Source of the DNA: Prevotella sp.
GTDB lineage: Bacteria; Bacteroidota; Bacteroidia; Bacteroidales; Bacteroidaceae
NCBI GenBank assembly: GCA_016281815.1
Contig: JAEEJK010000045.1
Location: 1-64,000 of the forward strand
Direction: 5' to 3'
DNA length: 64,000 bases
Shown here: in pieces, positions 33,784 to 43,800 of the stretch
Layout: each line of letters opens with the position of its first letter
Numbering within the stretch: the stretch's first letter is position 1
Program-made: the position numbers and the translations under genes
The notes under the pieces: model-generated
Told to the model about the DNA's origin: nothing
The model's database searches: none
The model's input: the letters and a program-made list of their open reading frames with translations, nothing else

Positions 33784-35982
33784 TTATTTTTGCAGGAAGA
33801 CTTGATGGGTGATGGCACCGTTGTGCTGATTGCCTTCCACCATGCGTCCTCTGGTGGCATGCAGACGGAAACGGACATTCCACTCGCGGGGCCAGGCAGG
33901 GAAGAGCAGCAGTTGTCCGTCGGGTGTCTCCTGCAGCAGCATCTCCTGCAATCCGATCATGGCCGCACCGCCTCGGTTGAGGTCGGGTGCCCAGTCAAAA
34001 CCGGCATCCCAGAAGGCGGGGTAGCGGTAGGGACCGTCGGCCAGTTTCTCGCTGTTGAGCCGTTGGGCCTCTTCTGTCAGACCGAGGCACGCTGCCCAGA
34101 TGTTGTCTTGCTTCCACCCCTTGGTGCTGCGCATGTCAAGGGCATGGGGGTCTTTCCAATAGGTGTTGCGTGCGATGGTAAGTCCGTCACGCCCCTGCCC
34201 GTAGATGCGCCAGGGGAAGACGGGGTACAGTTGTGGCGTCTCCGTGTTTTGTATGCGTGCCCAGGTGATGGCGGGCGCGATGCAGGTGTCACCGTCGATG
34301 ACATGGAGAGGGATGTCAGGAATGCGTTCGGATGGTAGCGGAGCGTGTGGATAGAGTGCGGTCACTGCCTTCAGTGCGGCGATGGTGCTCGACGGGTTGT
34401 AGGCCATCTTGTAGGTCTCGCAGCCGGAACCAGGGTAGATAATGAGGCGGTCGTTCCCGTCAAACGTCTTTGCACCTCGCTGACGTGCCCTGTACTGGTA
34501 GTGCTCATCGAAGAAACGCAGGCATTCCTCAACAAGTGGATGGTATTTCTTGTAGGACAGTGTGTCGTTGGCGTAACTGGGTGCCAGGAGTGCCATGAGG
34601 CAGAACTCCAGGGCGGTGTCCCATTCATATTCGAGCCAGGCATTGCGCTCCACTCCCCAGTCGCTGCCCTCCGGATGCTTGCCGTATTCCGCAGGGTTGG
34701 GAAGTCCGAAATTTTCTGTCTGTTCGGTAAAGGAGGCTCCGCCATGTCCCCAGTAATGCCGGGTGCGAGCCACGGCGGTGGGCAGCATCCTCAGATAGGT
34801 GTCGAGTTGGGCGGCCATCATGTCTGTGTCGCCGCTTTTGAGCATGGGCCAGTAGAGGAGCCGCTGGTTTTGTGCCGTCATTGTGCCGCCGCCCCATTTG
34901 CGGTAGTCGGGGGTGAAGGGGTTGGTGGGTGCTCCGTCTTTGGGCGCCTCCACATAGGCGGGGTCGAAGGTGAACAGGCCGCCGTTGAATTTGGTGGGCC
35001 ATTTCCCATAAGCGTTGCAGCCGAGCAGATAGCGCATCAACTCGTAGTTGCGCACCATCCGTGATGCCTCAGGGTTGCTGCCGTCTGTCTCTATCCAACT
35101 GCGCTGCCAGAAAGCGTGCCACCAGCGGGCTGACCGCTTTTTTGACTCGTTGGCATAACGCGGTGGGTTCCCAGACATACCTTCGCCGTTGTCGAGCGTG
35201 ATCTCAACCACGGCATGGCGCAAACGGTCGTGACGGAAATTCCATGACCGGTAGTCGGTGGAAGAATATTGTCCTTCATGGGTGCCACTGAAATGAAAGC
35301 CATTGGTTTTCATCGTCATGGACATCGTCCTGCCGCCCAGGGGGTCGTAAAGACTGTCTTTGAGGGCGTCAAGCCGCTCGTAGGACACGGTGTAGTCGAA
35401 AACGGTGGAGGATGCGTTGCGGTGGCTGACTGTCAGCGACTGGTCATCGGCTTCTATCTGGTCTGCATGGGTGATGCAGTCTTTGGGTATCAGCCATTTG
35501 TAGGAGCATTGCTGGCACTCGGCTTTGGTCACAGGACGGTCCTTATAGCGCCAACTCTCATAACTGAGTGTGGCTTGTGTTTTTTGTCGGGTGTGGATGT
35601 CCAAAAAGACAATGGGATGGAAGACGTCTGCCCATATCGTCACCTCTGCTCCGCCGCCGCTGATGGTGACATGGCCTTGGTCAAGGTGGAGCGTCTGTCT
35701 GAAGTCATTGCTTCCCAATGGGTTGCCGTCAAGATGAAGGCGCCAGCGTCCGGCTTTCAGAAGGGTGTTGTTCTCATCAAACCAACCGCTTTGGGATGCA
35801 TACATCAGGATGTCACCGTCCTCTACCCAGATGTTCATGCCGATGTCGTGCCCGCCACAGGGCATCGACTCACTGGAGTTCCGGCTCTGTGTGGTCCACA
35901 CATAGTCTTTGGGCACATAGTCAGTAGCCAGCACCGATGCTACGGACAACGACATCAGAAATGACATCAATAATTTGTTCAT
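33784..35982 (-). CDS. secreted DUF5703 / GH95-like (alpha/alpha)6 glycosidase
   Basis: Start at ATG 35982 (MNKLLMSFLMSLSVASVLA, signal peptide) rather than the track's TTG at 35988. The N-terminal block SESMPCGGHDIGMNIWVEDGD...LMYASQSGWFDENNTLLKAGRWRL is what I know as DUF5703; it resembles the N-terminal sandwich of GH95 fucosidase/galactosidase proteins. The helical barrel part contains WPTKFNGGLFTFD, RLLYWPMLKSGD, HYWGHGGASFTEQTENFGLP and WKQDNIWAACLGL. A hydrolase of terminal glycan residues is likely; specificity unknown. It precedes a carbohydrate esterase gene on the same strand and may share its transcript. Confidence 0.75.
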   Translation of the reverse strand: MNKLLMSFLMSLSVASVLATDYVPKDYVWTTQSRNSSESMPCGGHDIGMNIWVEDGDILMYASQSGWFDENNTLLKAGRWRLHLDGNPLGSNDFRQTLHLDQGHVTISGGGAEVTIWADVFHPIVFLDIHTRQKTQATLSYESWRYKDRPVTKAECQQCSYKWLIPKDCITHADQIEADDQSLTVSHRNASSTVFDYTVSYERLDALKDSLYDPLGGRTMSMTMKTNGFHFSGTHEGQYSSTDYRSWNFRHDRLRHAVVEITLDNGEGMSGNPPRYANESKKRSARWWHAFWQRSWIETDGSNPEASRMVRNYELMRYLLGCNAYGKWPTKFNGGLFTFDPAYVEAPKDGAPTNPFTPDYRKWGGGTMTAQNQRLLYWPMLKSGDTDMMAAQLDTYLRMLPTAVARTRHYWGHGGASFTEQTENFGLPNPAEYGKHPEGSDWGVERNAWLEYEWDTALEFCLMALLAPSYANDTLSYKKYHPLVEECLRFFDEHYQYRARQRGAKTFDGNDRLIIYPGSGCETYKMAYNPSSTIAALKAVTALYPHAPLPSERIPDIPLHVIDGDTCIAPAITWARIQNTETPQLYPVFPWRIYGQGRDGLTIARNTYWKDPHALDMRSTKGWKQDNIWAACLGLTEEAQRLNSEKLADGPYRYPAFWDAGFDWAPDLNRGGAAMIGLQEMLLQETPDGQLLLFPAWPREWNVRFRLHATRGRMVEGNQHNGAITHQVFLQK

Positions 35983-35991
35983 CCTCAACTC

Positions 35992-36026
35992 AACTATGAA
36001 CTATGAACTATGAATTATGAACTATG
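35992..36026 (-). repeat. heptanucleotide tandem repeat between two genes
   Basis: Five 7-bp units (aactatg x3, aattatg, aactatg) end next to the stop codon of the esterase gene (36030). They fill the whole gap between the esterase stop and the DUF5703 start. Confidence 0.85.
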
Positions 36027-36029
36027 AAC

Positions 36030-37436
36030 TCATTCCTCCCAATCGTCGCTTCTGAAACTGCTCACGGGCAGCCCGTCGCAGAAAAGGTCGCCATCAGCCC
36101 AGTTGCGGAAGGCATAGCGCACGGCCACAGGCTCTTTGACCGCCTCGCTGCGCAGATAGACACGGTTGCGCTCTATCCACGCTGTGGCAGGGTGGAACAC
36201 GCGGTCGGCACCGGCTATCTCAAAGAGGTCGCTGGTGGTTCCTTTGTCGAAATACACCCACTCCTTGGAGCGGTCGAAGCGTACGACGGCGGTGTCACCC
36301 TTGAATTCCACTCCCTCATAACGGGCATGTTCGGGGATGCCGCCGATGCCGTAGGTCTTGCCCAAGGCGAGCATGGCGAGGCGCTCGCCAGCCTGGCGCT
36401 TCTTGCGGGGATGGATGCCGTATTCCAGTCCCGCGTCCATCAGCACGGCCATGCCGGTGTTGGGCACTTCGCGCTCCACACGGGCTTGTTGCTCGCGTAG
36501 CAATGCGCTGTTCACCTCCCATTTGATGAGGCTGTAGTCATAGGGGGCTATCTGACAGTAATAGAAGGGGAATTCGCCTTGCTGCCAGTCGGCTCGCCAG
36601 CCGCGGATCATGGTGCCGAGCATGTCGGCATAGGTGGCGTAGCGGGGCACATTGTCCTCGCCCTGATACCAGATGACACCGCGCATGGTGTAGCCGATGA
36701 GGGGATGGAGCATCCCATTGTAGAGTACGGTGGGGGTGCGGTTCTGCGACTTGATGTCGGCTGCTGACTGCGGAATTTTCGCGTCGGGGAAGGCTCGTAA
36801 CCACTCGGCGGTCATCCATGCCTCGCAGGCCGACCCGCCCCAGGAGGCGACAATCAGTCCGACAGGCACGTTGAGCACGTCGCGCAGTGCCCGTCCGAAA
36901 TAATAGGCTGTGGCACTGAACTCACGCACATGCGCTGGGGTGGCATCCATCCAACTGCCGCTGACGGTGTCGACAGGGGCAAACTGACTGTTGCGCTTCA
37001 CGGTGAACATGCGCAGAAGGGGGTCACGACTGTGCAGACCGTCGGTGATGGCTCCTTCCACGGGTTGGGCCTTGAAACCTTTCATCTGCATCTCCATATT
37101 GCTCTGACCGCTGCAAACCCATACCTCGCCGATGAGGATATCGTTGAGGGTGGTCGTCTCGCCGTCGCTGAGGGTGATGGCATAGGGACCGCCGGCCTTG
37201 GGTGTCGTGATGGATTGCCGCCACTGCCCGTTGCCGTCAGTTTTGGATAGGTATTTCTTCTTGTCCCAGGAGGTGGTGATGGTGACGGTGGCATTCTTCT
37301 TCGCCGTCCCCCAAAGATTGGCTTGTGCCTCGCGCTGCAACACCATCCCATCGGAAAACATTTTGGGCAGCACCACCTTGGCGCTGGCCATCATACCCGT
37401 GAGTGTGCAGAAAATGAGGAGTAATAGTCTTTTCAT
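36030..37436 (-). CDS. secreted SGNH carbohydrate esterase (sialate O-acetylesterase type)
   Basis: Signal peptide MKRLLLLIFCTLTGMMASA. SGNH blocks: VWVCSGQSNMEMQM (Ser nucleophile), the Gly/Asn region RGVIWYQGEDN, and the His in YGIHPRKKRQAGERLA. A sandwich domain precedes it (VLQREAQANLWGTA). Such enzymes remove O-acetyl groups from sugars, here probably acetylated xylan or pectin rather than sialic acid. 468 aa, normal for the family. Own promoter at 37460-37490. Confidence 0.9.
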   Translation of the reverse strand: MKRLLLLIFCTLTGMMASAKVVLPKMFSDGMVLQREAQANLWGTAKKNATVTITTSWDKKKYLSKTDGNGQWRQSITTPKAGGPYAITLSDGETTTLNDILIGEVWVCSGQSNMEMQMKGFKAQPVEGAITDGLHSRDPLLRMFTVKRNSQFAPVDTVSGSWMDATPAHVREFSATAYYFGRALRDVLNVPVGLIVASWGGSACEAWMTAEWLRAFPDAKIPQSAADIKSQNRTPTVLYNGMLHPLIGYTMRGVIWYQGEDNVPRYATYADMLGTMIRGWRADWQQGEFPFYYCQIAPYDYSLIKWEVNSALLREQQARVEREVPNTGMAVLMDAGLEYGIHPRKKRQAGERLAMLALGKTYGIGGIPEHARYEGVEFKGDTAVVRFDRSKEWVYFDKGTTSDLFEIAGADRVFHPATAWIERNRVYLRSEAVKEPVAVRYAFRNWADGDLFCDGLPVSSFRSDDWEE

Positions 37437-37457
37437 GAGAAATAGTTTGTTTCAAGG

Positions 37458-37540
37458 GTCAAAGATACGAATAAGCGAGCGGAAAGCAAAACAAAACACG
37501 AAGTTTTTGTTTTGCTTTCCCGAGCGCAAGTATCTTTGAC
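37458..37540. promoter_or_regulatory. promoter embedded in an 83-bp inverted repeat, mirrored on both strands
   Basis: Minus strand: TTTG (37487-37490), 19-bp spacer, TATCTTTG (37460-37467), 24 bp before the esterase start. The same DNA is an inverted repeat: outer arms of 11 bp (gtcaaagatac/gtatctttgac), inner arms of 16 bp (ggaaagcaaaacaaaa), 8-bp centre. Because of this a mirror-image -7 box TATCTTTG lies at 37531-37538 on the plus strand, pointing toward the phosphatase gene. Confidence 0.75.
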
Positions 37541-37840
37541 GCCATCAGTTCATACTCTGAGCGTGTCATACATATAATATACGTTTCTTGAAACAAATTA
37601 TTAAGTCGTAAAATGATTTTTAACAAAGTGCCAATACCGGTTTTGAGTTAAATCTTGCAAATCTATACAAATCTTTCTTTTTCTATTCTTCTGATTTGTT
37701 TGATTTGAACCGATTTGTAAGATTTCTGCGCGAAGCGCACTCTATTTTTGTTATGCTGGTTCAGAATCAGGACATTACCTTTGGAATCATAAAAATGCGT
37801 TAAAGTAGACGAAAACAATGATAGTTGCGAAAAAAACATG
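37541..37840. other. gene-free AT-rich region
   Basis: 300 bp between the mirrored promoter and the phosphatase promoter. Short antisense ORFs only; no RNA gene or terminator-grade hairpin seen. Confidence 0.5.
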
Positions 37841-37849
37841 TACCTTTGC
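37841..37849 (+). promoter_or_regulatory. -7 box of the acid phosphatase gene
   Basis: TACCTTTGC is a perfect -7 box 59 bp before the ATG at 37908. It places the transcript start downstream of the ORF-track start (37818), excluding that start. The nearest TTG upstream has a 13-bp spacer, so no standard -33. Confidence 0.7.
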
Positions 37850-37907
37850 ACGGTTCTTTCTTCCTAATAGAAAGGTAATTATAGAATTAACAATAAAAAT
37901 GCATACA

Positions 37908-38762
37908 ATGAAAAAGATTCTTTTGATGGGCGTTGCCGCCATCATGGTTGCAATGAGCGTGAACGCTCAGGATGATGTGCTGCAACCCTATTTTGAATTG
38001 GATCAACTCCCCAAACTGGTCAATATTATGCCGCCTCCCCCTTCTTTCGACAGCCCGGAGTTTGCCAACGACATAGTGCGCTATGGCTGGGGCAAGCAGC
38101 AGCGACTGGATAAGGAACGGGTGGAACTGGCTATAGCCGATGCTGAATGGGACGACCACACCAAACTCTATGCACAGTGGAAAGATGCTTTCGGACTGGA
38201 GATCACCGAGACCGGAACACCCGAAATATGGAAACTGATGGAGACCAGCCTTGCCACCACCGACCCCATGCGCAAGGAGACCAAGGCTTTCTATCATCGC
38301 CAGCGTCCTTTTGAGCGTTTCGACGACGCCATGCCGTCCCATGAGGAAGACGAATTGCGCGGTGAGGGCAGTTATCCCTCGGGCCATAGCCTTCGCGGAT
38401 GGGGCATCTCACTGCTCCTGGCACAGATTGCCCCGTCACGGGCCAACGAAATCTTCAGCCGTGGCTGGGACTACTGCAACAGCCGCGTTATCGTGGGTGC
38501 ACACTGGCAGAGTGATGTCGATGCCAGTCGCACTGCTGCCAGCATCGGATTCTGTGCCCTGCAAGGCAGTGAAGCCTTCATCGCACAGATGAAGAAGGCT
38601 CAGCAGGAATATCAGGAGAAGACCGGCAGCGCGGGCATACGCGCGGCCATCGCTCCGGAAAAGCAGTCATCAGCCCGCATCTATCACATCGATGGCACAC
38701 TCGTTGACGAGAACGCTCACGGCATCGTTATTGAGGAAGGCATGAAAAAAGTGAAACCATAA
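37908..38762 (+). CDS. class A acid phosphatase (PAP2 superfamily), exported
   Basis: Signal peptide MKKILLMGVAAIMVAMSVNAQ; an ATG at 37899 is an alternative start. The three PAP2/PhoN motifs are complete: KETKAFYHRQRPF, GSYPSGHSLRG, and SRVIVGAHWQSDVD. It hydrolyses phosphomonoesters in the periplasm with His as nucleophile. About 284 aa, slightly longer than PhoN (~250), with an extra C-terminal tail (SARIYHIDGTLVDENAHGIVIEEG) of unknown role. Stands alone with its own -7 box. Confidence 0.93.
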   Translation: MKKILLMGVAAIMVAMSVNAQDDVLQPYFELDQLPKLVNIMPPPPSFDSPEFANDIVRYGWGKQQRLDKERVELAIADAEWDDHTKLYAQWKDAFGLEITETGTPEIWKLMETSLATTDPMRKETKAFYHRQRPFERFDDAMPSHEEDELRGEGSYPSGHSLRGWGISLLLAQIAPSRANEIFSRGWDYCNSRVIVGAHWQSDVDASRTAASIGFCALQGSEAFIAQMKKAQQEYQEKTGSAGIRAAIAPEKQSSARIYHIDGTLVDENAHGIVIEEGMKKVKP

Positions 38763-38781
38763 GGCAGGTTGCCCTTCAAGC

Positions 38782-39546
38782 ATGAACATCAAATTACATA
38801 CCCCAAAAAGTCTGAAGGCTGGCAGCGGGATGTCTTCAATGAAGCAATTCCTGCTTTCGCTGCTGGCCACCACCGTGTCTATTGCTCTCACTTTCGGCAC
38901 GGCGGCTATCGTCGATAACAACAAGAAGCAGAAAGAGAAACGAGAGATTGTGATGATGGTGATGTACGATTTGCACAACTCACTGAAATCAGTGGAAAAA
39001 GCCGATTCCAACCTCCACCAGATTATGGACTGGCAACTGCAGATAGCAGAAGACACCACCCTGTTCGAATCGTTGAAATACTCTATAATGACGAATTTGC
39101 CCAAACTTGATTATACAGAGACTGTGGAACGCATATTCTCGTCGAACATCGAAAGCATCAATACGGTGGGCAATGTGCTGTTCACTGAAATGGTTTCGGA
39201 ATTCTATTCGCATCGCAAGCAATACAAAGAGAGTGTATGCGACTCAATTTTCAATGAAATAAAAACGAGTTATGATGCCAACTCTTTTAAAAGCGTCCTT
39301 GATTTTGGTGTCATTTATTATACCCTTCTTAGTGGTTCTTTCCTGAGCCATATGCAACAAAAGTACGCCAATTGCAAGAAGATGATGAGTGTCACAGATG
39401 AGCAATTGGATGTTTATATAAAGAAAAGAGAACTCCTGGAAAAAGACAAGAGTGCTGAGCAACAAGTACAGGACTCTCTCTTGGAAAGGATGGGAGAGAT
39501 AAATGAGAAATTAGAAAAAGCCAAGAAAAAATTGAAATTGGAATAA
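38782..39546 (+). CDS. single-pass membrane protein with coiled coil, unknown function
   Basis: 254 aa. One N-terminal membrane helix (residues ~20-45, FLLSLLATTVSIALTFGTAAIV) is followed by a charged helical periplasmic or cytoplasmic region and a C-terminal coiled coil (SLLERMGEINEKLEKAKKKLKLE). Start at 38782 chosen by the track; Met17 (MSSMKQ) is possible. It lies 19 bp after the phosphatase stop and may share its transcript. Base composition is more AT-rich than the flanking glycan genes. Family not recognised. Confidence 0.7.
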   Translation: MNIKLHTPKSLKAGSGMSSMKQFLLSLLATTVSIALTFGTAAIVDNNKKQKEKREIVMMVMYDLHNSLKSVEKADSNLHQIMDWQLQIAEDTTLFESLKYSIMTNLPKLDYTETVERIFSSNIESINTVGNVLFTEMVSEFYSHRKQYKESVCDSIFNEIKTSYDANSFKSVLDFGVIYYTLLSGSFLSHMQQKYANCKKMMSVTDEQLDVYIKKRELLEKDKSAEQQVQDSLLERMGEINEKLEKAKKKLKLE

Positions 39547-39551
39547 GCGAT

Positions 39552-39696
39552 ATGAAAAAAACAATTCTAAGCTGACTATGGCGTCACAGGTTTTCCCACC
39601 AAAATCATCATTGGTCCTGATGGCAAGATCGTGAAGACCATTGTGGGTGAGGATCCGTCTTTCTATACCCTTCTTGACGAATTGTTCAACCAATAG
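39552..39696 (+). pseudogene. internally deleted thioredoxin-fold (TlpA-like) gene
   Basis: Bases 39552-39572 read MKKTILS, the start of a signal peptide, and hit a stop at once. From 39574, in the +1 frame, the DNA reads DYGVTGFPTKIIIGPDGKIV...DELFNQ-stop, 40 residues with the cis-Pro (GFPT) and last strands of a TlpA/thioredoxin-like thiol oxidoreductase. The CxxC part is missing. The simplest reading is one deletion joining the first seven codons to the last forty out of frame. Too short for the ORF track. Confidence 0.82.
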
Positions 39697-39797
39697 ATCT
39701 TAGTTGAATCCTTTTTGTCACTGTGACTGTCAGATTCCTGTGATTTCTTACTCTTTATCATAAAGAGCAACCATTCATCATTAAAATACATACAACT

Positions 39798-40115
39798 ATG
39801 ATTCTGACAACAACCCCGCAGATTGAAGGACGCCCGATTCAGAGATATCTGGGCGTGGTGACAGGTGAGACCATTATTGGTGCCAATTTCGTGAAAGATT
39901 TTTTCGCTGGTATCCGCGACATCGTAGGCGGACGCTCTGCCAGTTATGAGAATGTGCTGCGCGAGGCCAAGGAAACCTCCATGAGGGAGATGATGGACCG
40001 CGCCATGGCCATGGGTGCCAATGCCGTTGTGGGCATAGATATCGACTATGAGACCATCGGTGCCAACGGTTCGATGCTCATGGTCGCCACCAGCGGCACG
40101 GCAGTAGTAATTTAG
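39798..40115 (+). CDS. YbjQ/UPF0145 family protein
   Basis: 105 aa, no signal peptide. The family pattern is plain: [51 protein letters not shown], and [16 protein letters not shown]. YbjQ proteins form pentameric beta-rich assemblies annotated as heavy-metal-binding, function unclear. A 16-bp perfect palindrome (ATTACTGATCAGTAAT, 40119-40134) follows the stop and may be a weak terminator. Confidence 0.93.
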   Translation: MILTTTPQIEGRPIQRYLGVVTGETIIGANFVKDFFAGIRDIVGGRSASYENVLREAKETSMREMMDRAMAMGANAVVGIDIDYETIGANGSMLMVATSGTAVVI

Positions 40116-40176
40116 ACCATTACTGATCAGTAATTTATAAGTATTGTTAAATAAAAGTGGTGCGAGATTTGGGTTT

Positions 40177-40824
40177 ATGAAAAAAATAGCCATCCTCTTG
40201 GCCGTGTGCTCGATGTTCTGTTTCAGCAATGGCACAAATGCGAATGCGGCCTACTCAACCAACAATGCGGCAAGCAACATCTACGGCAATAGCATCGCCG
40301 CCAATACCTCCCTGGCTCAAGATACAATGGTGCTTGGCAAACTCTATTTCGTCAACATCAAGGAGGGAGAGCAGCCAGTAATGACTGGCTTGAGTTTGTT
40401 TGGCAACCGTTGCGGCAGCGAAAGTTTCAACCACAAGCCGTACGCCGCCGAAGGTATCCGCTCCGTTTTCGAACTTGACGAATGGATAGAGTTCTATCCA
40501 CAAGCCAGTGCCAAATCAGGCATCAAGGTGATGGTTTTCACGCACAAGGAAGACCAAGGTTTTTACCTGAAAAATTCTTTGAGCGACAAGACCCCTGGCT
40601 ACATTCAGGAATTGGACTTGAACAAAGATCCTGATGGAGATGAGACCTCGCATTGGGGGTCATTCTACCTTCATCCTGAAGAGGTCAGCCCAGGCTATTA
40701 TGACTTTGTTTTCACCTACAAAAACAAGGTTGTTGCCACCATGCTCACCCATTTTTATAAAACAGAAGAAATCCACGAGAAATCTGATTCTGAGTTGGAA
40801 GAATTGGCGTCACAAAGACGCTGA
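40177..40824 (+). CDS. exported protein of unknown function
   Basis: Start moved from the track's TTG (40144) to ATG 40177, which opens a signal peptide (MKKIAILLAVCSMFCFSNGTNANA). An Asn/Ala/Ser-rich segment follows, then a beta-rich domain (GKLYFVNIKEGEQPVM, AEGIRSVFELDEWIEFYPQ, PGYYDFVFTYKNKVVATMLTHFY). No catalytic motif and no family recognised. 215 aa. Confidence 0.7.
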   Translation: MKKIAILLAVCSMFCFSNGTNANAAYSTNNAASNIYGNSIAANTSLAQDTMVLGKLYFVNIKEGEQPVMTGLSLFGNRCGSESFNHKPYAAEGIRSVFELDEWIEFYPQASAKSGIKVMVFTHKEDQGFYLKNSLSDKTPGYIQELDLNKDPDGDETSHWGSFYLHPEEVSPGYYDFVFTYKNKVVATMLTHFYKTEEIHEKSDSELEELASQRR

Positions 40825-40859
40825 TGCTCAGTCCATCATCTGATGCTCAGTCCGTCATC
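40822..40859 (+). repeat. 19-bp tandem duplication between convergent genes
   Basis: tgatgctcagtcc(a/g)tcatc occurs twice in a row (40822-40840, 40841-40859) and overlaps the TGA stop of the upstream gene. Confidence 0.85.
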
Positions 40860-40862
40860 CCT

Positions 40863-43800
40863 CTATCGTGAGGTGTACCTGATATACACGCCCTTTCTCA
40901 ATCCAGCGGGAAGGGGCTTTTTTCCTGCACGGCGGTATTTGCCGTTGGTCCAGATGCCGTCGTAGGGAGGCGTGCCGAGGTCTGACCCCAAAAGGGCGTT
41001 TGCCCAGGTGTTCACCACCTCGATGCGCAGTTGATTCTTGCCACGTTTCACGGCCTTTGTGATGTCAATGCAATGAGGTGCCATCCAGGAGGTGCCGCAG
41101 CAGATGCCGTTGACATAGACGGTGGCGATATCGTGCACCTTGTCCAGGCATAGCCACACTTTTCCTCTCACCTTCCCTTTGTATTTGAAAGTGTTCTCAT
41201 ACCTCACGTGTCCCGAATAGTATTTGATGTGCGGGTCATCATAGGTCTCCCATCCCTTGAGCGTGTCGGCCGTGAGCCTGATGCCGTTTTCCTCAAAGGT
41301 CATCAGCCAGGGACCGGTCACCTCAGCCGTGGTGGAAGCATGGGCTTTTCCTGCCGTGGTGGATGCATGGGATTTTGGGGTCAATAGTTCTTCTTGAGGC
41401 ATCGGCAGTCCGGTGGGCGCTTTCTCGTCTGAGGCGATGAGCAGCATCGAACCATAGGGGGTGAGGGTGATTGCCTCGGTGTCGGTGGATGCACAGCCCT
41501 TCAGCGGGTCATAAATATATCGGTATTGTCTTTTTGCCCTGAGTCGGGGCGTGAAAGTGATGTCACTGGCAGTCTGGTTGCTGATGAAATAGATGTCGGT
41601 CGGTCCGTCCTGCCGGTGGGTGTAGTCGAGTCCGGTGGGCAGCAGGATATCGGGTTGGATGCCGATGCGCCCCATGTCCGGTTCGGTCCAGGGTGTGTCG
41701 ATGACGGTGGCTCCCTGTCGGCGCAGTGCCTCAATGAGGTCATTTCCCGTGTTGATGTTGGCGGGGTTCATCTTCCTCGCCTTTGGCACCACGATGGCTC
41801 GGTAGCGCATGCCGTCGCGGGTCACCACCTCACCATCCTCCACCCGCATGCCACGGAGCACGTCGTGGTTGAAGGAGTCGTATTTGTAGCCATGCAGGGG
41901 GTTGATCCAATCTTCCGCCTTCGTCATGTTGCGGGTGTGGTTGACACCCACCGGACTGGTTTCCATCGGCTGGCCCTCGTTGCGCAGCCGCACGGCCTCA
42001 CGCTGGAGGATGGGGGCGCCGAACAGTCCGGGAAGCATGTCGGTGAGCCGCTCGGGCAGGATGGAGCGCCGTGGTACCTCATCGCCGATATAGACCGCGA
42101 GGTCAACCACCGGTCGGCCACGCTGCAGGAACGTCTGGCAGTTGCGGATATACTGTGCGAAAACAGGCATCTCTCTCCACCAGGTGTTGTCTCGTTGGAA
42201 GAAGGTGCCGATGCCGTCGAGCGTCATGCCGGGTCTGCGGTCGGTCCACGGGTTGTGGGTGCAGACATGGAAGACGATGCTGTTGATGCCGAGGCAGTAG
42301 TTGCGGTCGAGCAGCGGTTTGAGCAGGGCTGGTGTCTCGTCCCAGGTACCCCTTACCTCCGTGAATCCTTCTGCCTGGATGATGGACTTGCCGTAGATAT
42401 GCGCTCCGCTGATGGCGTCGAGCATGTCGTTGGGCTTGTCGTGGGTGGGTGAGTTGAGCCAGAACTCACCCATGGGATAGTCTGCATGACGGTAGTGCAG
42501 CAGTCCGTCGCTCACCATGGTGGGGGCGACACATTCTGTCGACAGTTGCACGCCATAACGCCGTGCCGCTTTTTCCATCTCGTCGAAGAACACCTCATCG
42601 ATCAGTTCAGCGATGGTCTGACGGATGTCGCGCAGCACTTGCTCGCTGCGCTCGCTGCTCCCGATGGGCACTCCGGCATAGACTGGTAGCCAGGGCAGGA
42701 GGTCGTAGCCACGGCGCTGGGCAAACTCGTCTGCGAAAGTCTCGCTCCAGTTTTGCGACCCACATTCCCAACTGTCCACATGCAGGCGGGTGACGACACC
42801 CTGAGGCGCGCGGCCGTGGATGGCGCCAAACCAATGGGTGAGTTGCTTTTGGATGGCGGGGCGTGAGAACTTGTCACACTCCAGTCCGCGACCGCCGCCG
42901 CCGGTGGCATTGGCGTGGCCGGTGGAGGTGTGTCCCATGCGGAGGATGCGCCATTGCCCACGGGGAACATTGACTTGACCATTGGATATGTTGAGACGAA
43001 TGATTTTCTCTTGTGCCACACAGTCACTGGCATCGATGGCGAAAGGTGCGCTCACGCGCCATACAGCCCCGGATTTTCCCTCATAACCGTCGATGACCGG
43101 TGTGCCGGACAGTTCTATCTGTGCCACTTTCAAGGTGGGCTTCCATTTGGCGGCATCCATGTCCTCGCTGCCGGGGTCGCTGCCCTCGGGAGTCCAGTGA
43201 AACTTAAAATATCGTGCCGTGGTGGTGGGGAAGGCGTAGGTGGCGTAGGCATCGGTGTTCTGCCACCCTTGCCGTGCTGGTTCGATGTCGCGCACATGGC
43301 GGTAACCGGCACCGTCTTCTGAGGCATATACCTGCCAGCGATGGGCCTCATAGTTGTTGCCGCCGGTGATGATGCGTACCTGACGGAGGGTGAACGGTGT
43401 GTTGTAAGCAAAGATGATGTCGCAAGGGTCGTTGCTGCGGAAGGGAAACTCCACCGAGGCATGGGGCTTGCTGTCGTCGGGCTTCTCTGCCAACGGGATG
43501 GCATAGACGGCGATGTCTTTATAGAAATTTTCGGTGATGGTGGGTTGGGGGAGGGCGACGGAGCCTCCCCGGCTGCTGATGATGGTGTCGCTCCACACCA
43601 CGCGCTGCATGGATTCTTCGGGTGTTATCCACGGACCGCCGCCAAGGGCAAACCCGTCGGAGAAATGGATGCCTATCTCCAGTCCCAGACTGTCGGCGAT
43701 GCGGAACGCCGTGTCCATGCGTTTCCACCATTCCGGAGAAAGTTGGCGGGCTGTGCCCTCATATTGCGTGCCGTCGCTCACATCTTTGATGGGCATGAGG

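Noticed and set aside
41526-42452. 308-aa plus-strand ORF opposite GH106
   Set aside because: Antisense shadow of a gene with clear GH106 motifs; no recognisable protein features.
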